From Ignavibacteriota bacterium (GTDB lineage: Bacteria; Bacteroidota; Ignavibacteria; UBA10030), in the NCBI GenBank assembly GCA_003170475.1, contig PMZI01000045.1:1-64000 (forward strand): a stretch of 64,000 bases of DNA, given 5' to 3'. The position numbers and the translations under genes were made by a program. This document shows, in pieces, positions 17,802-27,600 of this stretch; positions within the stretch are counted from its first letter, which is position 1; every line of letters begins with the position of its first letter. A model generated the notes under the pieces. It was given only the letters and a program-made list of their open reading frames with translations, was not told where the DNA came from and made no database searches.

Positions 17802-18785
17802 CTACAATAGTCCGTTGTTGCAGAACCAAGCAAATGCTTTTTCGACGGCTTCAGGAAATGGCGTTCGTGTATATCCGAGCTCAACTTCCGCTTTTCGACA
17901 GCTGAAGTGATAGTTGAAATGGCTTCCTGCGAGGAGTTCCCGCGTGACCCAGGGGCGTCGTCCCAGCCTGTTAGCGATTCCCTCTGAAATTGCAGCCACC
18001 ATCCTCACACATGCCTGTGGCATTTGAAACAGGGGCTTGATGCCCCCGACGACCCGGGCAATGGTGGAGATGATTTCTCTGTGAGTGAGGTTCTCTCCGC
18101 TGAGAATGTATCGCTCGCCTGAGCGACCGCGTTCCGCTGCCAGAATCTGACCACGGACGACATCACCGACGTAGACGATGTTCATTCCTCCCGCGACGTA
18201 GTAGAAAATCTTTCTGTGATAGACATCCCGCACCAATTGTCCGCCATGGAAATGAATGTCTCTCTCTCCGATTACTACAGAAGGATTGACCGTGACCGCA
18301 TGAAGCCCCCGTTCAACTCCTCGGCGCACTTCTTTCTCCGCTTCGAATTTTGATATCCGATAACCGACATCGAAACGCTCCCAGTTGAACGAGTTTGTCT
18401 CGTCGGCAGTCGTTCCGTTCTCAGCGAATCCTATGGCGGCAATAGAGCTTGTATGAACGAGTGTCTCGATGCCGAGCTCAAGACAAGAATCGACCACGTT
18501 TCGAGTGCCTCGGATGTTCACGTCGAACATGAGAGGCCGTTCTTTCTTCCAGTAGGAAACGATTGCTGCGGTGTGGAAAACAGTATCGCACCCCTTCATG
18601 GCAGCCATCACTGAGGCCGCGTCTCGCACATCACCGATCGCATGCTCTACCTCGAGGCTCCCGACGGCGCGAAGATCGGAATCGGTTCGCCGAAGAATCC
18701 GGACGTTGCAGCCCTGCTTCATGAGAGCTGCGGCCAGATTCGAACCGATGAATCCCGTACCGCCGGTGACAAGGACGTTTCTCAT
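17802..18785 (-). CDS. NAD-dependent epimerase/dehydratase family protein
   Basis: Extended short-chain dehydrogenase/reductase of 327 residues. The N-terminal nucleotide-binding motif is VTGGTGFIGSN, and the active-site pattern is YxxxK in YRISK, with SSIAAIG upstream supplying the Ser. Similar proteins include dihydroflavonol-4-reductase-like and hopanoid-associated sugar epimerases, and the substrate is not determined. It is the last gene of a leftward group and starts 3 bp after the stop of the GT-C/TPR gene, which suggests joint transcription and perhaps a shared role in envelope glycan or lipid metabolism. Confidence 0.8.
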   Translation of the reverse strand: MRNVLVTGGTGFIGSNLAAALMKQGCNVRILRRTDSDLRAVGSLEVEHAIGDVRDAASVMAAMKGCDTVFHTAAIVSYWKKERPLMFDVNIRGTRNVVDSCLELGIETLVHTSSIAAIGFAENGTTADETNSFNWERFDVGYRISKFEAEKEVRRGVERGLHAVTVNPSVVIGERDIHFHGGQLVRDVYHRKIFYYVAGGMNIVYVGDVVRGQILAAERGRSGERYILSGENLTHREIISTIARVVGGIKPLFQMPQACVRMVAAISEGIANRLGRRPWVTRELLAGSHFNYHFSCRKAEVELGYTRTPFPEAVEKAFAWFCNNGLL

Positions 18786-18788
18786 GGT

Positions 18789-21272
18789 CTAGGGGATGTT
18801 CCTCGTGAGAGCCTTCACCTTCGCAATCGGATGTTCCGCGTCGACGAGCAATGCTTGACCATAAGCCCAGCGGGCGGCAAAGGGAAGATGTTTTTCCTCG
18901 AAGAGCCTTCCTTGGAAGATCCAGGCTTCGACATTGCGAGGATTCTCACGAAGCGATCGTTGTGCCTCGTCGATTGCCTCATCGGGGAGATCGACGGTCT
19001 TAAACGATTGCGCAATGGCGAGATGAAACCTGCTGCGATGCACAGGATCAGGGTCGCGCCGAAGTGAATCTGCGGTCTGGTCGATCAAGGTGAATTGCTG
19101 CACCACCGGGTTGGTTCTGTCGATTCGGACGAGGTTGCGCAGATACGCCTTCACCTGTGCAGTGTCACCTCGCTGCATTCCGTAATCCCAGCCCCAGAGC
19201 AAAGCCGTGAAATAGGTGGAATCTACGGCGAGTTGTGCTTTCAGCAGGGAATATGCTGCACTGTAGTAGCCGAGGTTCCAATAGAATGATGCGAAATCTG
19301 TCATCGAGAGGGAGCGCTGAACGCTATTGTCGATTTGCTCAACCTGACTCTTGCTCACGGCAACGGCAAGATGTTTCGTCGCGAGCGGCGTATAGGTTGT
19401 TGACTGTGCAAAGGCGAACAAGTGTTGCACTTCTTCGGAAGCCTCCGTAATCCTGCCGCCCATGGCATATGCTACGCTCAGTTGATAGGGGATCATGGCT
19501 TGCCCGGGTGCGCGGTGCTTCGCCAGAAGGAGTGATGAGATCGCATCTTCGTATTGTCCTCGCAAGATCTCTCCACGCCCTTTTCTCAGGAGACCGTTGG
19601 CCGTAACGGTGTCGACTGCCATGCGTTTGGTGGTGAGCCAGACTTCTTTCGGAGTGAGGTACGTTGGATGAATCTTGAAGAGTTGCATCCCTGCCATCTG
19701 GACGACCGGTTCGAACCAGAAGCGACGCGATTCGCCCATCTGAAACTCATAGGACTGAAAGTCATCCCACGAGTTCGTCGCCATCAGGTAGTCTGCGGCA
19801 TAGGCTCTCAGGAAAGAGTCGAATGTTGTGACGGGGACGCCGTTGTTCAGCTCGAGAAGTTTTCGGTTTCCGATGAAGATGCTGATATCTTTAGCTGAAC
19901 CCGCGATGATCGAACCGTCAGGTGTATGATCTCTGATCGATTGCCCGAGCGTCTTCCAGGGTTTCGTAAACATATTCTTGTTCAGTCCCACCTGCTGTAA
20001 ATGGTTGTAGAATCCGATGGGATCCGTCGAGTAACGGATATTGGTTCGCTCAAGTTCAAAGATGCAGATGAGATTAGGAACGATGAGAAGACCTGCGACC
20101 GTGATGCCGATCCAGCGTACGGTGCGCCCCCTCTCCTGCAGCCAGCGTTGCTGAATCCACACGAAGCCAGCGATGACGTAGAAGATCATGATGGGAAAGA
20201 TGGGAAGAAGGAACCGGACGTCATGCACGGGATACACAAGAATGATCAGAAGGTAACCAACGACAAACAGGATGCGTGCAAATCCGGTCGACCGATCGCT
20301 GATGTCGCGCCAAATGCCGAGGAACAGCATGGGCAAGAACACGACCGGGATCACAAATTTGGCGATGATCATCACTCGGAAATACGCGAGAAAGATGCCA
20401 GTCGGTTCCACGATTAACACTTCCGGGAGAGGATAGAAAAGCAATCCAGAAAGGTGAATGGCATAGCCGTTCATGTTGTTCACAATCCGGAGCCCGAACT
20501 CCTGAAGAAGGGGAGCCTGAGCCGGCGTGAGGAAATGTTCGAACACGAAGTTGAGATTCGTGGCCTGAGATGAGGGCGGAGCCCCCACAAGAACGAGATT
20601 CCTGAAGAGCCATGCTCCAAAGAACACTGCGAACCCGGCCAGAACCAGGAGGGTTCTCTTGTACTGCTTTCGGACCAGGAGGTACAGAAGAATCGAACCT
20701 ACGAGGGCGATGGCGACTTCGCGGAGCAGGACGATGAAGGACGTAACAAGAAGCAGGAAGAACAGATCGCGTTTGTTCGCCTCGCCATCATGCTCGAGTC
20801 GCTCGAGTGCCAGGAAGGCGACGCAGACGAATGTGAGAAATGCTGCCTCCGACAGGACTTCCGTGGTCAGCAACAGGAGGAGGGGATTGAACACGATCGG
20901 CAGAATGCCGAAGATCGCCGCCGCTTTGCCGAAGAAATGAAGTAGCATTGCATAGAAGGCCAGGATGAATCCTATCCCCCAGAGAAGTGTCCAGACCTTT
21001 GCGGCCAGCAATGACGAAGGGAACAAGAGGAGCGCCGGCGAAATAAGCACCGAAAAGAGAGGAGCGTTGACGACATAGCGTTCAGGATCCGGCTGTGTCT
21101 CGTCGATGAAACCTCTGGCATGGGCAAACGACGTCCCCCAGATAACATATCTGGTGCTGTCCGTGTAAAGCGACAGGTCATTGAGCCTGAGAGCTCCGAG
21201 GGTCAGAAAGAGGAGTGAGAGAAGAACCACCCAACGATGTGTGCGCACGAGTCTTGCCAGTTTCGATGTCAT
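18789..21272 (-). CDS. GT-C-type membrane glycosyltransferase with C-terminal TPR region
   Basis: Predicted membrane glycosyltransferase of the GT39/PMT-like type. The 827-residue chain has a first helix near 15-35, then a loop with SLYTDSTRYVIWG supplying the acidic residue typical of the superfamily. About a dozen membrane helices run to residue 410. A soluble region follows, and after about 560 helix-turn-helix repeats with TPR spacing (for example YSAAYSLLKAQLAVDST and PDEAIDEAQRSLRENPRNVEAW). Fusion of a GT-C core to TPRs is uncommon and suggests protein partners. Its start is 1 bp from the end of the uracil-DNA glycosylase gene. Confidence 0.65.
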   Translation of the reverse strand: MTSKLARLVRTHRWVVLLSLLFLTLGALRLNDLSLYTDSTRYVIWGTSFAHARGFIDETQPDPERYVVNAPLFSVLISPALLLFPSSLLAAKVWTLLWGIGFILAFYAMLLHFFGKAAAIFGILPIVFNPLLLLLTTEVLSEAAFLTFVCVAFLALERLEHDGEANKRDLFFLLLVTSFIVLLREVAIALVGSILLYLLVRKQYKRTLLVLAGFAVFFGAWLFRNLVLVGAPPSSQATNLNFVFEHFLTPAQAPLLQEFGLRIVNNMNGYAIHLSGLLFYPLPEVLIVEPTGIFLAYFRVMIIAKFVIPVVFLPMLFLGIWRDISDRSTGFARILFVVGYLLIILVYPVHDVRFLLPIFPIMIFYVIAGFVWIQQRWLQERGRTVRWIGITVAGLLIVPNLICIFELERTNIRYSTDPIGFYNHLQQVGLNKNMFTKPWKTLGQSIRDHTPDGSIIAGSAKDISIFIGNRKLLELNNGVPVTTFDSFLRAYAADYLMATNSWDDFQSYEFQMGESRRFWFEPVVQMAGMQLFKIHPTYLTPKEVWLTTKRMAVDTVTANGLLRKGRGEILRGQYEDAISSLLLAKHRAPGQAMIPYQLSVAYAMGGRITEASEEVQHLFAFAQSTTYTPLATKHLAVAVSKSQVEQIDNSVQRSLSMTDFASFYWNLGYYSAAYSLLKAQLAVDSTYFTALLWGWDYGMQRGDTAQVKAYLRNLVRIDRTNPVVQQFTLIDQTADSLRRDPDPVHRSRFHLAIAQSFKTVDLPDEAIDEAQRSLRENPRNVEAWIFQGRLFEEKHLPFAARWAYGQALLVDAEHPIAKVKALTRNIP

Positions 21273-21273
21273 A

Positions 21274-21975
21274 TCAGTTCCGGGGAGAGCCAGTTGTTTT
21301 TAAGAGTGAGCCTGCCCTGCGAAAAATCGCATCGAACATTGGCTCGGTGAGCCTTCCGGTAAACGTATTTTGCTGACTTGGATGAAACGAAGCCAGAAGG
21401 GTGAGCGTTGCTGTGATAGGATATTCTGCGCCATGAGAGAATCGGAGCCTGGTTGTTTCCTTTCGTACGCCGAGGTCGCGAAGTGCAGACACAGCCGAGT
21501 CAAATCCAACTCTTCCCAATCCGACGATCACTCTCATATTTTTGAGCATCGCCATCTCTTTGATGAGGTAAGGTCGGCAACGGAGGACCTCACTTGGCAG
21601 AAGTTTATTCTGCGGAGGAGCACATCGACAGGTTGCCGTGATGTAACAATTCTTCAGCCTTAACCCGTCGTCGCGTGACACGGAGGTTGGTTGATTCGCA
21701 AATCCGAATTTATGGAGCGCGCGGTAGAGCCAGTCGCCGCTACGGTCACCCGTAAACATCCTGCCTGTCCGATTGCCGCCATGTGCTGCAGGAGCGAGTC
21801 CTACAAGGAGGAGTTGAGCGCCTGGATCGCCGAAGCTTGGATTGGGCTTACCCCAATACCTCCACTCTTCGAATCGTTTCGTCTTCTCGGTCGCAACCTG
21901 CTCGCGCCAGCTCACAAGCCGCGGGCAAAGGCGGCAATGAATAATGCGCTGTTGAAGCTTTTCGAGCTCGGTCAT
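21274..21975 (-). CDS. udgB: uracil-DNA glycosylase, family 5 (UdgB)
   Basis: DNA repair glycosylase that removes uracil and some other deaminated bases. The 233-residue product has the family 5 signature GLAPAAHGGNRTGRMFTG followed by DRSGDWLYRAL (about residues 58-85), with Ala in place of the catalytic Asp/Glu of other families. The C-terminal motif is HPSQQNTFTGRL. Cysteines in CRLCPR (14-19), in ATCRC and in LRCRP fit the [4Fe-4S] site of families 4 and 5. The neighbours are not repair genes, so the link is positional only. Confidence 0.9.
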   Translation of the reverse strand: MTELEKLQQRIIHCRLCPRLVSWREQVATEKTKRFEEWRYWGKPNPSFGDPGAQLLLVGLAPAAHGGNRTGRMFTGDRSGDWLYRALHKFGFANQPTSVSRDDGLRLKNCYITATCRCAPPQNKLLPSEVLRCRPYLIKEMAMLKNMRVIVGLGRVGFDSAVSALRDLGVRKETTRLRFSHGAEYPITATLTLLASFHPSQQNTFTGRLTEPMFDAIFRRAGSLLKTTGSPRN

Positions 21976-22001
21976 CCGGTTCTCGTGGGGAAGAGGCCTG
22001 A

Positions 22002-22799
22002 CTACATCATCCGATTGAGGAAATCGATCAGGTGTCTGTTGAAATCCGGCGCGTTCTCCAGATTGGTCATATGTCCCGCCTTGCTGATGATATGCAACTC
22101 CGATCCGGCGATCTGCTTCTGCATATATTCTGAAGCGGAGGGAGGGGTGAGTTTGTCATGCTCGCCGACGAGAATCAGTGTCGGTACCCGGATTGTCGTG
22201 AGAACGCCGGTGGTATCCGTCCGGGCTGCCAGTGCAAGTACTGCGCCGGAGATCCCGATGGGAGAAGTAGCTCGGATGGTTTGCTTGATGGACTCGATCA
22301 CTTCCGGATGATTCTGGAAGGTCTCGGGAGCGAAGATCCCTTTTACGAAATCGTCGGCGAATACGGCGACTCCCTCTGACTTGACAGACTTGAGGGTGGC
22401 TGACCGCTTGATTTTCCCCTCATTGGTATCGGCCTCGCTTTTCGTATCGCAGAGGACGAGCGCCTTGAACCTCTCCGGGTGACGTTCAAAGGCGCGCAAG
22501 GCAATGTAGCCTCCCATCGACAATCCGCACAAAACCGTTTTGTCGATCACCAGATGGTCCAGTAACGCGATGAGGTCATCGACGAAGAACTCGATGGTGT
22601 ACTGGCCGTCGCCAACATCGCTTCCGCCATGACCACGCACGTCATAGGTGATGGCTCTGAAGTGATTCGGCAACGCCTTCATTTGAGGATCCCACATCCT
22701 GTGGTCGAATGGGAATCCATGCACGAACATCACAGGCAAGCCCTGCGGCAAACCCCGTTCAGCGTAATTGATCGCGCAATTATTCAGTCTGATTTCCAT
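22002..22799 (-). CDS. alpha/beta hydrolase, cytoplasmic
   Basis: Soluble alpha/beta-hydrolase of 265 residues without a signal peptide. The oxyanion region HGFPFDHRMW (about 26-35) and the nucleophile elbow GLSMGGY (about 94-100) are clear. An Asp/Glu in LVGEHDKLTPP and a His in SKAGHMTNLE complete the triad. The closest general resemblance is to 3-oxoadipate enol-lactonase/haloperoxidase-like enzymes, but no catabolic neighbours support a specific reaction. It lies between the citrate synthase and UdgB genes on the same strand. Confidence 0.8.
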   Translation of the reverse strand: MEIRLNNCAINYAERGLPQGLPVMFVHGFPFDHRMWDPQMKALPNHFRAITYDVRGHGGSDVGDGQYTIEFFVDDLIALLDHLVIDKTVLCGLSMGGYIALRAFERHPERFKALVLCDTKSEADTNEGKIKRSATLKSVKSEGVAVFADDFVKGIFAPETFQNHPEVIESIKQTIRATSPIGISGAVLALAARTDTTGVLTTIRVPTLILVGEHDKLTPPSASEYMQKQIAGSELHIISKAGHMTNLENAPDFNRHLIDFLNRMM

Positions 22800-22883
22800 G
22801 GCGCTCCCGGAGATGTCGTTGGTGTATGCATCGGGCGAACCGCAATCGTCATCGCTATGCCTGGTCCTGCATGGAAGCTGAAA

Positions 22884-24170
22884 TCATCGCTTGCCGATGG
22901 GCTGCCACGTCTGGCCCCTGAGACCGAGATAGACCTGCCGGGGTCGGGTGATTTTCTGCTCCTGATCCAAAATGTGCTCCTGCCAGTGTGCGAGCCAGCC
23001 CGCGATGCGGGGAATGGCGAACAACACAGGAAAGAAGTTCATCCTAAACCCCATGGCTTCGTAGATCAAGCCCGAGTAGAAATCAACATTTGGATAGAGT
23101 TTCCGCTTGATAAAGTATTCGTCTTCGAGCGCAATACGTTCGAGTTCGAGTGCGATGTCAAGCTTTCGGTTTCTTCCTGTAACAGCAAAGACCTGGTCGG
23201 CAAGTTTCTTGATGACTTTCGCGCGAGGGTCATAGTTCTTATACACGCGATGGCCAAAACCCATCAACTTTCGTTTGCCAGCCTTTACGTCATTGATGAT
23301 CGACGGAACGTTCGTCACCGAACCGATTTCTTCGAGCATGTGGATGACTGCCTCGTTCGCTCCTCCATGGAGCGGACCCCAAAGAGCAGCCGCTGCACCT
23401 GCGACCGCGGAATACGGATCGACGTGAGAGCTCCCTATGCTTCGCATGACGTTCGTGCTGCAGTTTTGCTCATGATCCGCGTGGAGGATGAAAAGCACAG
23501 TGAGCGCACGTTCAAAGACGGGGTCAACATCGTACCTCGACTCGCCGACCTTGAACATCATATTGAGGAAGTTTCCGGTGTATGATAAATCGCCGGCCGG
23601 ATACACAAAGGGCCTGCCCAAGGAGTGGCAATAGGTGAACGCGGCAATCGTTGTCGCTTTGCCGATGAGCCGATGGATTTGCTTCATCCTCGTCTCAGCA
23701 TTGAAAATGTCTTTTGCCTCGGGATAGAATGTTGTCAGGGCAGCGATGGTGCTAATGAACGTCCCCATGGGATGTGCATCATATCGAAATCCCTCGGTGA
23801 GTTTTTTGATGTTCTCATGAATGAACGTGTGCCGCTGTATGTCCGCACGCCAAGCCTCAAGCTGTAGTTGATTTGGCAGCTGACCGACGATCAAGAGATA
23901 GGCGATTTCGGAGTACGATGATGAGTTCTCCGCCAACTGTTCAATCGGATAACCACGGTACTCCAGAATCCCTTTGTCGCCGTCGATATAGGTGATATGG
24001 CTCTTGACCGAGGCAGTATTCATGAGTGCCGGATCGTAACTGAGCATACCAAAGTCGTCATCGCTGACCTTGATTTGGCGTAGATCCGCCGCCCTGATTG
24101 TGTCATTTTCAATGGGGATTTCGTACTTCTTGCCTGTTCTATTGTCGAGAATCGATAGTGTATCTGGCAT
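22884..24170 (-). CDS. gltA: citrate synthase
   Basis: Condenses oxaloacetate and acetyl-CoA to citrate. The 428-residue type II-like enzyme has all three catalytic residues: His268 in GPLHGGANEAV, His307 in MGFGHRVYKNYDPRA and Asp363 in VDFYSG. The N-terminal beta domain (residues 1-60) typical of the Gram-negative hexameric form is present. A second citrate synthase begins at 63708, and their first 95 residues are closely similar. The gene is divergent from nifJ and shares a 490-bp intergenic region with it. Downstream genes on the same strand may be co-transcribed. Confidence 0.95.
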   Translation of the reverse strand: MPDTLSILDNRTGKKYEIPIENDTIRAADLRQIKVSDDDFGMLSYDPALMNTASVKSHITYIDGDKGILEYRGYPIEQLAENSSSYSEIAYLLIVGQLPNQLQLEAWRADIQRHTFIHENIKKLTEGFRYDAHPMGTFISTIAALTTFYPEAKDIFNAETRMKQIHRLIGKATTIAAFTYCHSLGRPFVYPAGDLSYTGNFLNMMFKVGESRYDVDPVFERALTVLFILHADHEQNCSTNVMRSIGSSHVDPYSAVAGAAAALWGPLHGGANEAVIHMLEEIGSVTNVPSIINDVKAGKRKLMGFGHRVYKNYDPRAKVIKKLADQVFAVTGRNRKLDIALELERIALEDEYFIKRKLYPNVDFYSGLIYEAMGFRMNFFPVLFAIPRIAGWLAHWQEHILDQEQKITRPRQVYLGLRGQTWQPIGKR

Positions 24171-24452
24171 TCATCCACCTTTTTAAGAAGCATACTCAAA
24201 GCCTGCAATGTGAAGAAACGAAGAATTGGCCAAATCTTCCAGAGAATACGGCATCTTGAGTGATAAACATGACATTGCTGATCAAGGAGTATTCAAGTCC
24301 ATCGGACATTCTGGGTCAATGCGCGGTGATATTGAGAAGGGATCTGCTCCGTCCTTCGTTCATTTGACGGAAACACTCTCCAATCTCGCATTCCGTCGAG
24401 TCCTGACTCCTAGCGACGAACAGGGACCAACCGGTTTCTGACTTATTTGACG

Positions 24453-24537
24453 TGAGAGAAAATCTCAATTCCCACTCCTGATTGATCATTTATTCATTCT
24501 GGCAAATGAAGCATTGATGTTCCCGAAAGTGGGAATA
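24453..24537 (+). promoter_or_regulatory. inverted repeats upstream of nifJ (candidate activator sites)
   Basis: Two features precede the sigma-54 site. TGAGA/TCTCA lies at 24453-24467 with a 5-nt spacer. A wider pair, AATTCCCACT at 24467-24476 and AGTGGGAATA at 24528-24537, matches in 9 of 10 positions; the latter also forms TTCCC-6-GGGAA locally. They lie about 60-145 bp upstream of the -24 element, the usual range for NtrC-type enhancer sites. The regulator is inferred. The rest of 24171-24661 shows no gene. Confidence 0.4.
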
Positions 24538-24595
24538 ATGTCCCGCTTTTCGCCGGTTTTTCAGGGAATTTTGAGGCAACACAGCACGCGTCGGC

Positions 24596-24610
24596 TGGAA
24601 TAGTTCTTGC
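24596..24610 (+). promoter_or_regulatory. candidate sigma-54 promoter of nifJ
   Basis: TGGAATAGTTCTTGC has the invariant GG and GC exactly 10 bp apart and the preferred TTGC at -12. It differs at only two positions from the element before the rubrerythrin gene (32253-32267). The ATG follows 51 bp later. Confidence 0.55.
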
Positions 24611-24661
24611 GTGGATTCGTCCGACTAGCTATTCATCCCAACGAGAAAGGCACGACGAACG

Positions 24662-27600
24662 ATGTCAGATCAAGCACTTCCCAAAACGAAGCGAAAGATG
24701 GTAACCATTGATGGCAACGAGGCTGCGGCATATTCCGCACATAAGACCAATGAAGTCATTGCCATTTATCCTATCACCCCTTCTTCAACGATGGGCGAGT
24801 GGGCAGACGAATGGTCAGCCCAGGGTAAGAAGAACATCTGGGGGACAGTACCCCTGGTGGTCGAGATGCAGAGTGAGGGAGGTGCCGCAGGTGCCGTCCA
24901 TGGAGCGCTGCAAACCGGAGCGCTGTCGACGACATTCACGGCTTCTCAGGGATTGTTGTTGATGATTCCCAACATGTTCAAGATTGCCGGGGAACTTACA
25001 GCCACGGTATTTCATGTGTCGGCCCGGACTGTTGCGACGCACGCACTATCGATCTTCGGTGATCACAGCGATGTCATGGCCGTTCGCTCGACGGGTTGGG
25101 GCATGCTCGCATCAAATTCAGTGCAAGAGATCCACGATTTTGCACTCATCGCCCAGGCCGCCACGCTTGAAGCGCGCGTTCCCATCGTGCACTTCTTCGA
25201 CGGTTTCCGATCGTCCGCAGAAGTCATGAAGATGGAGCAGCTCACGGACGACGACATTCGTCAGATGATCGACGATACGCTTGTGCACCAGCATCGACAA
25301 CGTGCATTGTCACCGGACCATCCGGTATTGCGCGGCTCCGCACAGAACCCCGACGTATTCTTCCAGGCCCGCGAAACAGCGAATTCATTCTACACTGCAT
25401 TCCCTGCCATTATGCAGAAGGCCATGGACAAGTTCGCTGCTATTGTTGGCCGACAGTACAAGCTCTATGAATATTTTGGAGCTCCCGACGCCGAACGCGT
25501 CATCATCATGATGGGGTCAGGAGCCGAGACTGCACATGAAACCGTTGAGTACCTGAACTCCCATGGAGAAAAGGTTGGTTTGCTGAAAGTTCGTCTCTTC
25601 AGACCGTTTGCCGTCGAACAATTTGTCGAAGCTCTCCCGAAGAGCGTGAAGCAAGTCGCCGTCCTCGATCGTACAAAGGAGCCCGGAGCAATCGGTGATC
25701 CGTTGTATTGCGATGTCATCACAGCACTGAGCGAAAGTATGGTTTCGGGCACGTCGCCGCTGAAGACCATGCCGCATATTGTGGGGGGGCGATTTGGTTT
25801 GTCATCGAAGGAATTCACCCCGTCGATGGTGAAGACGGTCTTCGATGAATTGAAAAAAGATCAGCCGAAGAATCACTTCACGGTCGGTATCAATGATGAC
25901 GTCACGCACACGAGTTTGACGTACGATCCAGCGTTCGGCATCGAGCCGGATGATGTGGTCCGCGCATTGTTCTTCGGCCTCGGGGCCGACGGAACAGTCG
26001 GTGCGAACAAGAATTCCATTAAGATCATCGGTGAAGACACTGAGAACTTTGCTCAGGGATACTTCGTCTACGATTCCAAGAAATCAGGATCGACGACGGT
26101 ATCCCATCTCAGGTTTGGTCCTCGTCCGATCCACTCTTGCTACCTGGTCAATCAAGCGAACTTCATCGCATGTCACCAGTGGTTCTTCCTTGAGAAGATC
26201 GACGTCCTCGAAGCATCCGTGAAGGGTGGCACGTTCTTGCTGAACAGTATCTACGGTCCTGACGAAGTGTGGGACAAGCTCCCTCGTCATATTCAGAAGG
26301 GAATTATCGAGAAGCAGCTGAAGTTGTATGTCATCGACGGATACAAAGTAGCATCGTCGACAGGAATGGGTGGACGCGTCAACACGATTATGCAGACCTG
26401 TTTCTTCGCGATCTCCGGTGTATTGCCAAAAGACCAGGCGATTCAGGCCATCAAAGCCTCGATCAAAAAGACGTATGGCAGGAAGGGCGAGTCGGTTGTT
26501 CAGAAGAACTTCGCGGCCGTCGATGCGACGCTGGCAAACCTGTTCCAGGTGAAAGTCCCTGAAAAAGTTTCCAGCACCATTGAACTGCCACCGGTCGTGT
26601 CTCCACTTGCTCCGGAGTTTGTACAGAAAACGACAGCCAAAATGATCGCCGGGAAGGGCGATGATCTTCCTGTCAGCCGGTTGCCGATAGATGGAACATT
26701 CCCGACATCGACCGCACAATGGGAGAAGAGAAATATCGCCCTGGAAATTCCCGTGTGGGAGATGGACATCTGCATTCAGTGCAATAAGTGTGCTCTGGTG
26801 TGTCCACATGCTTCGATCCGAGTCAAGATCTTTGATCCGGCGGAACTCAAGAACGCACCTCCGACGTTCAAGTCTATGGATTACAAGGGGGTGGAATACA
26901 AAGGGAAGAAGTATTCGCTACAGGTTGCCCCGGAAGATTGCACCGGCTGTTCGCTCTGCGTAGAGGTTTGTCCTGCAAAGAGCAAGTCGCAAGTCAAGGT
27001 TAAGGCGATCAATATGAAACCTCAGCCGGCGATTCGCGAGCAGGAACGCACCAACTACGAGTACTTCCTGAACTTGCCGGAACTCGATCGTCGGACTGTA
27101 AAAGTCGATACGGTGAAAGGTTCGCAATTTCTGCAACCACTCTTCGAGTATTCGGGCGCTTGCTCGGGTTGCGGTGAGACACCGTACGTCAAACTTGTCA
27201 GCCAACTCTTTGGAGATCGGACGGTCATCGCGAACGCAACAGGCTGTTCATCTATCTACGGCGGCAATTTGCCAACGACACCGTGGACGAAGAATCTGGA
27301 TGGTCGCGGCCCGGCATGGTCGAATTCTCTCTTTGAGGACAACGCGGAATTTGGACTCGGGATGCGATTGACGATCGACAAGCTGACCGAAATGGCGAAG
27401 GAAATGGTTGAGAAGATGGCGAATGAGGTCGGCAATGAGCTTGCGACGTCATTGCTTCTGGCGGACCAGAATGATGAAGCTGGTATCCACGATCAGCGCG
27501 AGCGGGTCAAGATGCTGAAAGAGAAACTCACGCAGCTCAAGAGCGCTGACGCAATGAACCTGCTGAACATTGCTGATAATCTCGTGAAACGAAGCGTCTG

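Noticed and set aside
19554-20417. Rightward frames of 114 and 138 codons inside the GT-C/TPR gene
   Set aside because: Charged, low-complexity shadows of a hydrophobic gene on the other strand.
24226-24441. 71-codon frame between gltA and nifJ
   Set aside because: No ribosome site or protein features, and the interval has promoter-like content instead.
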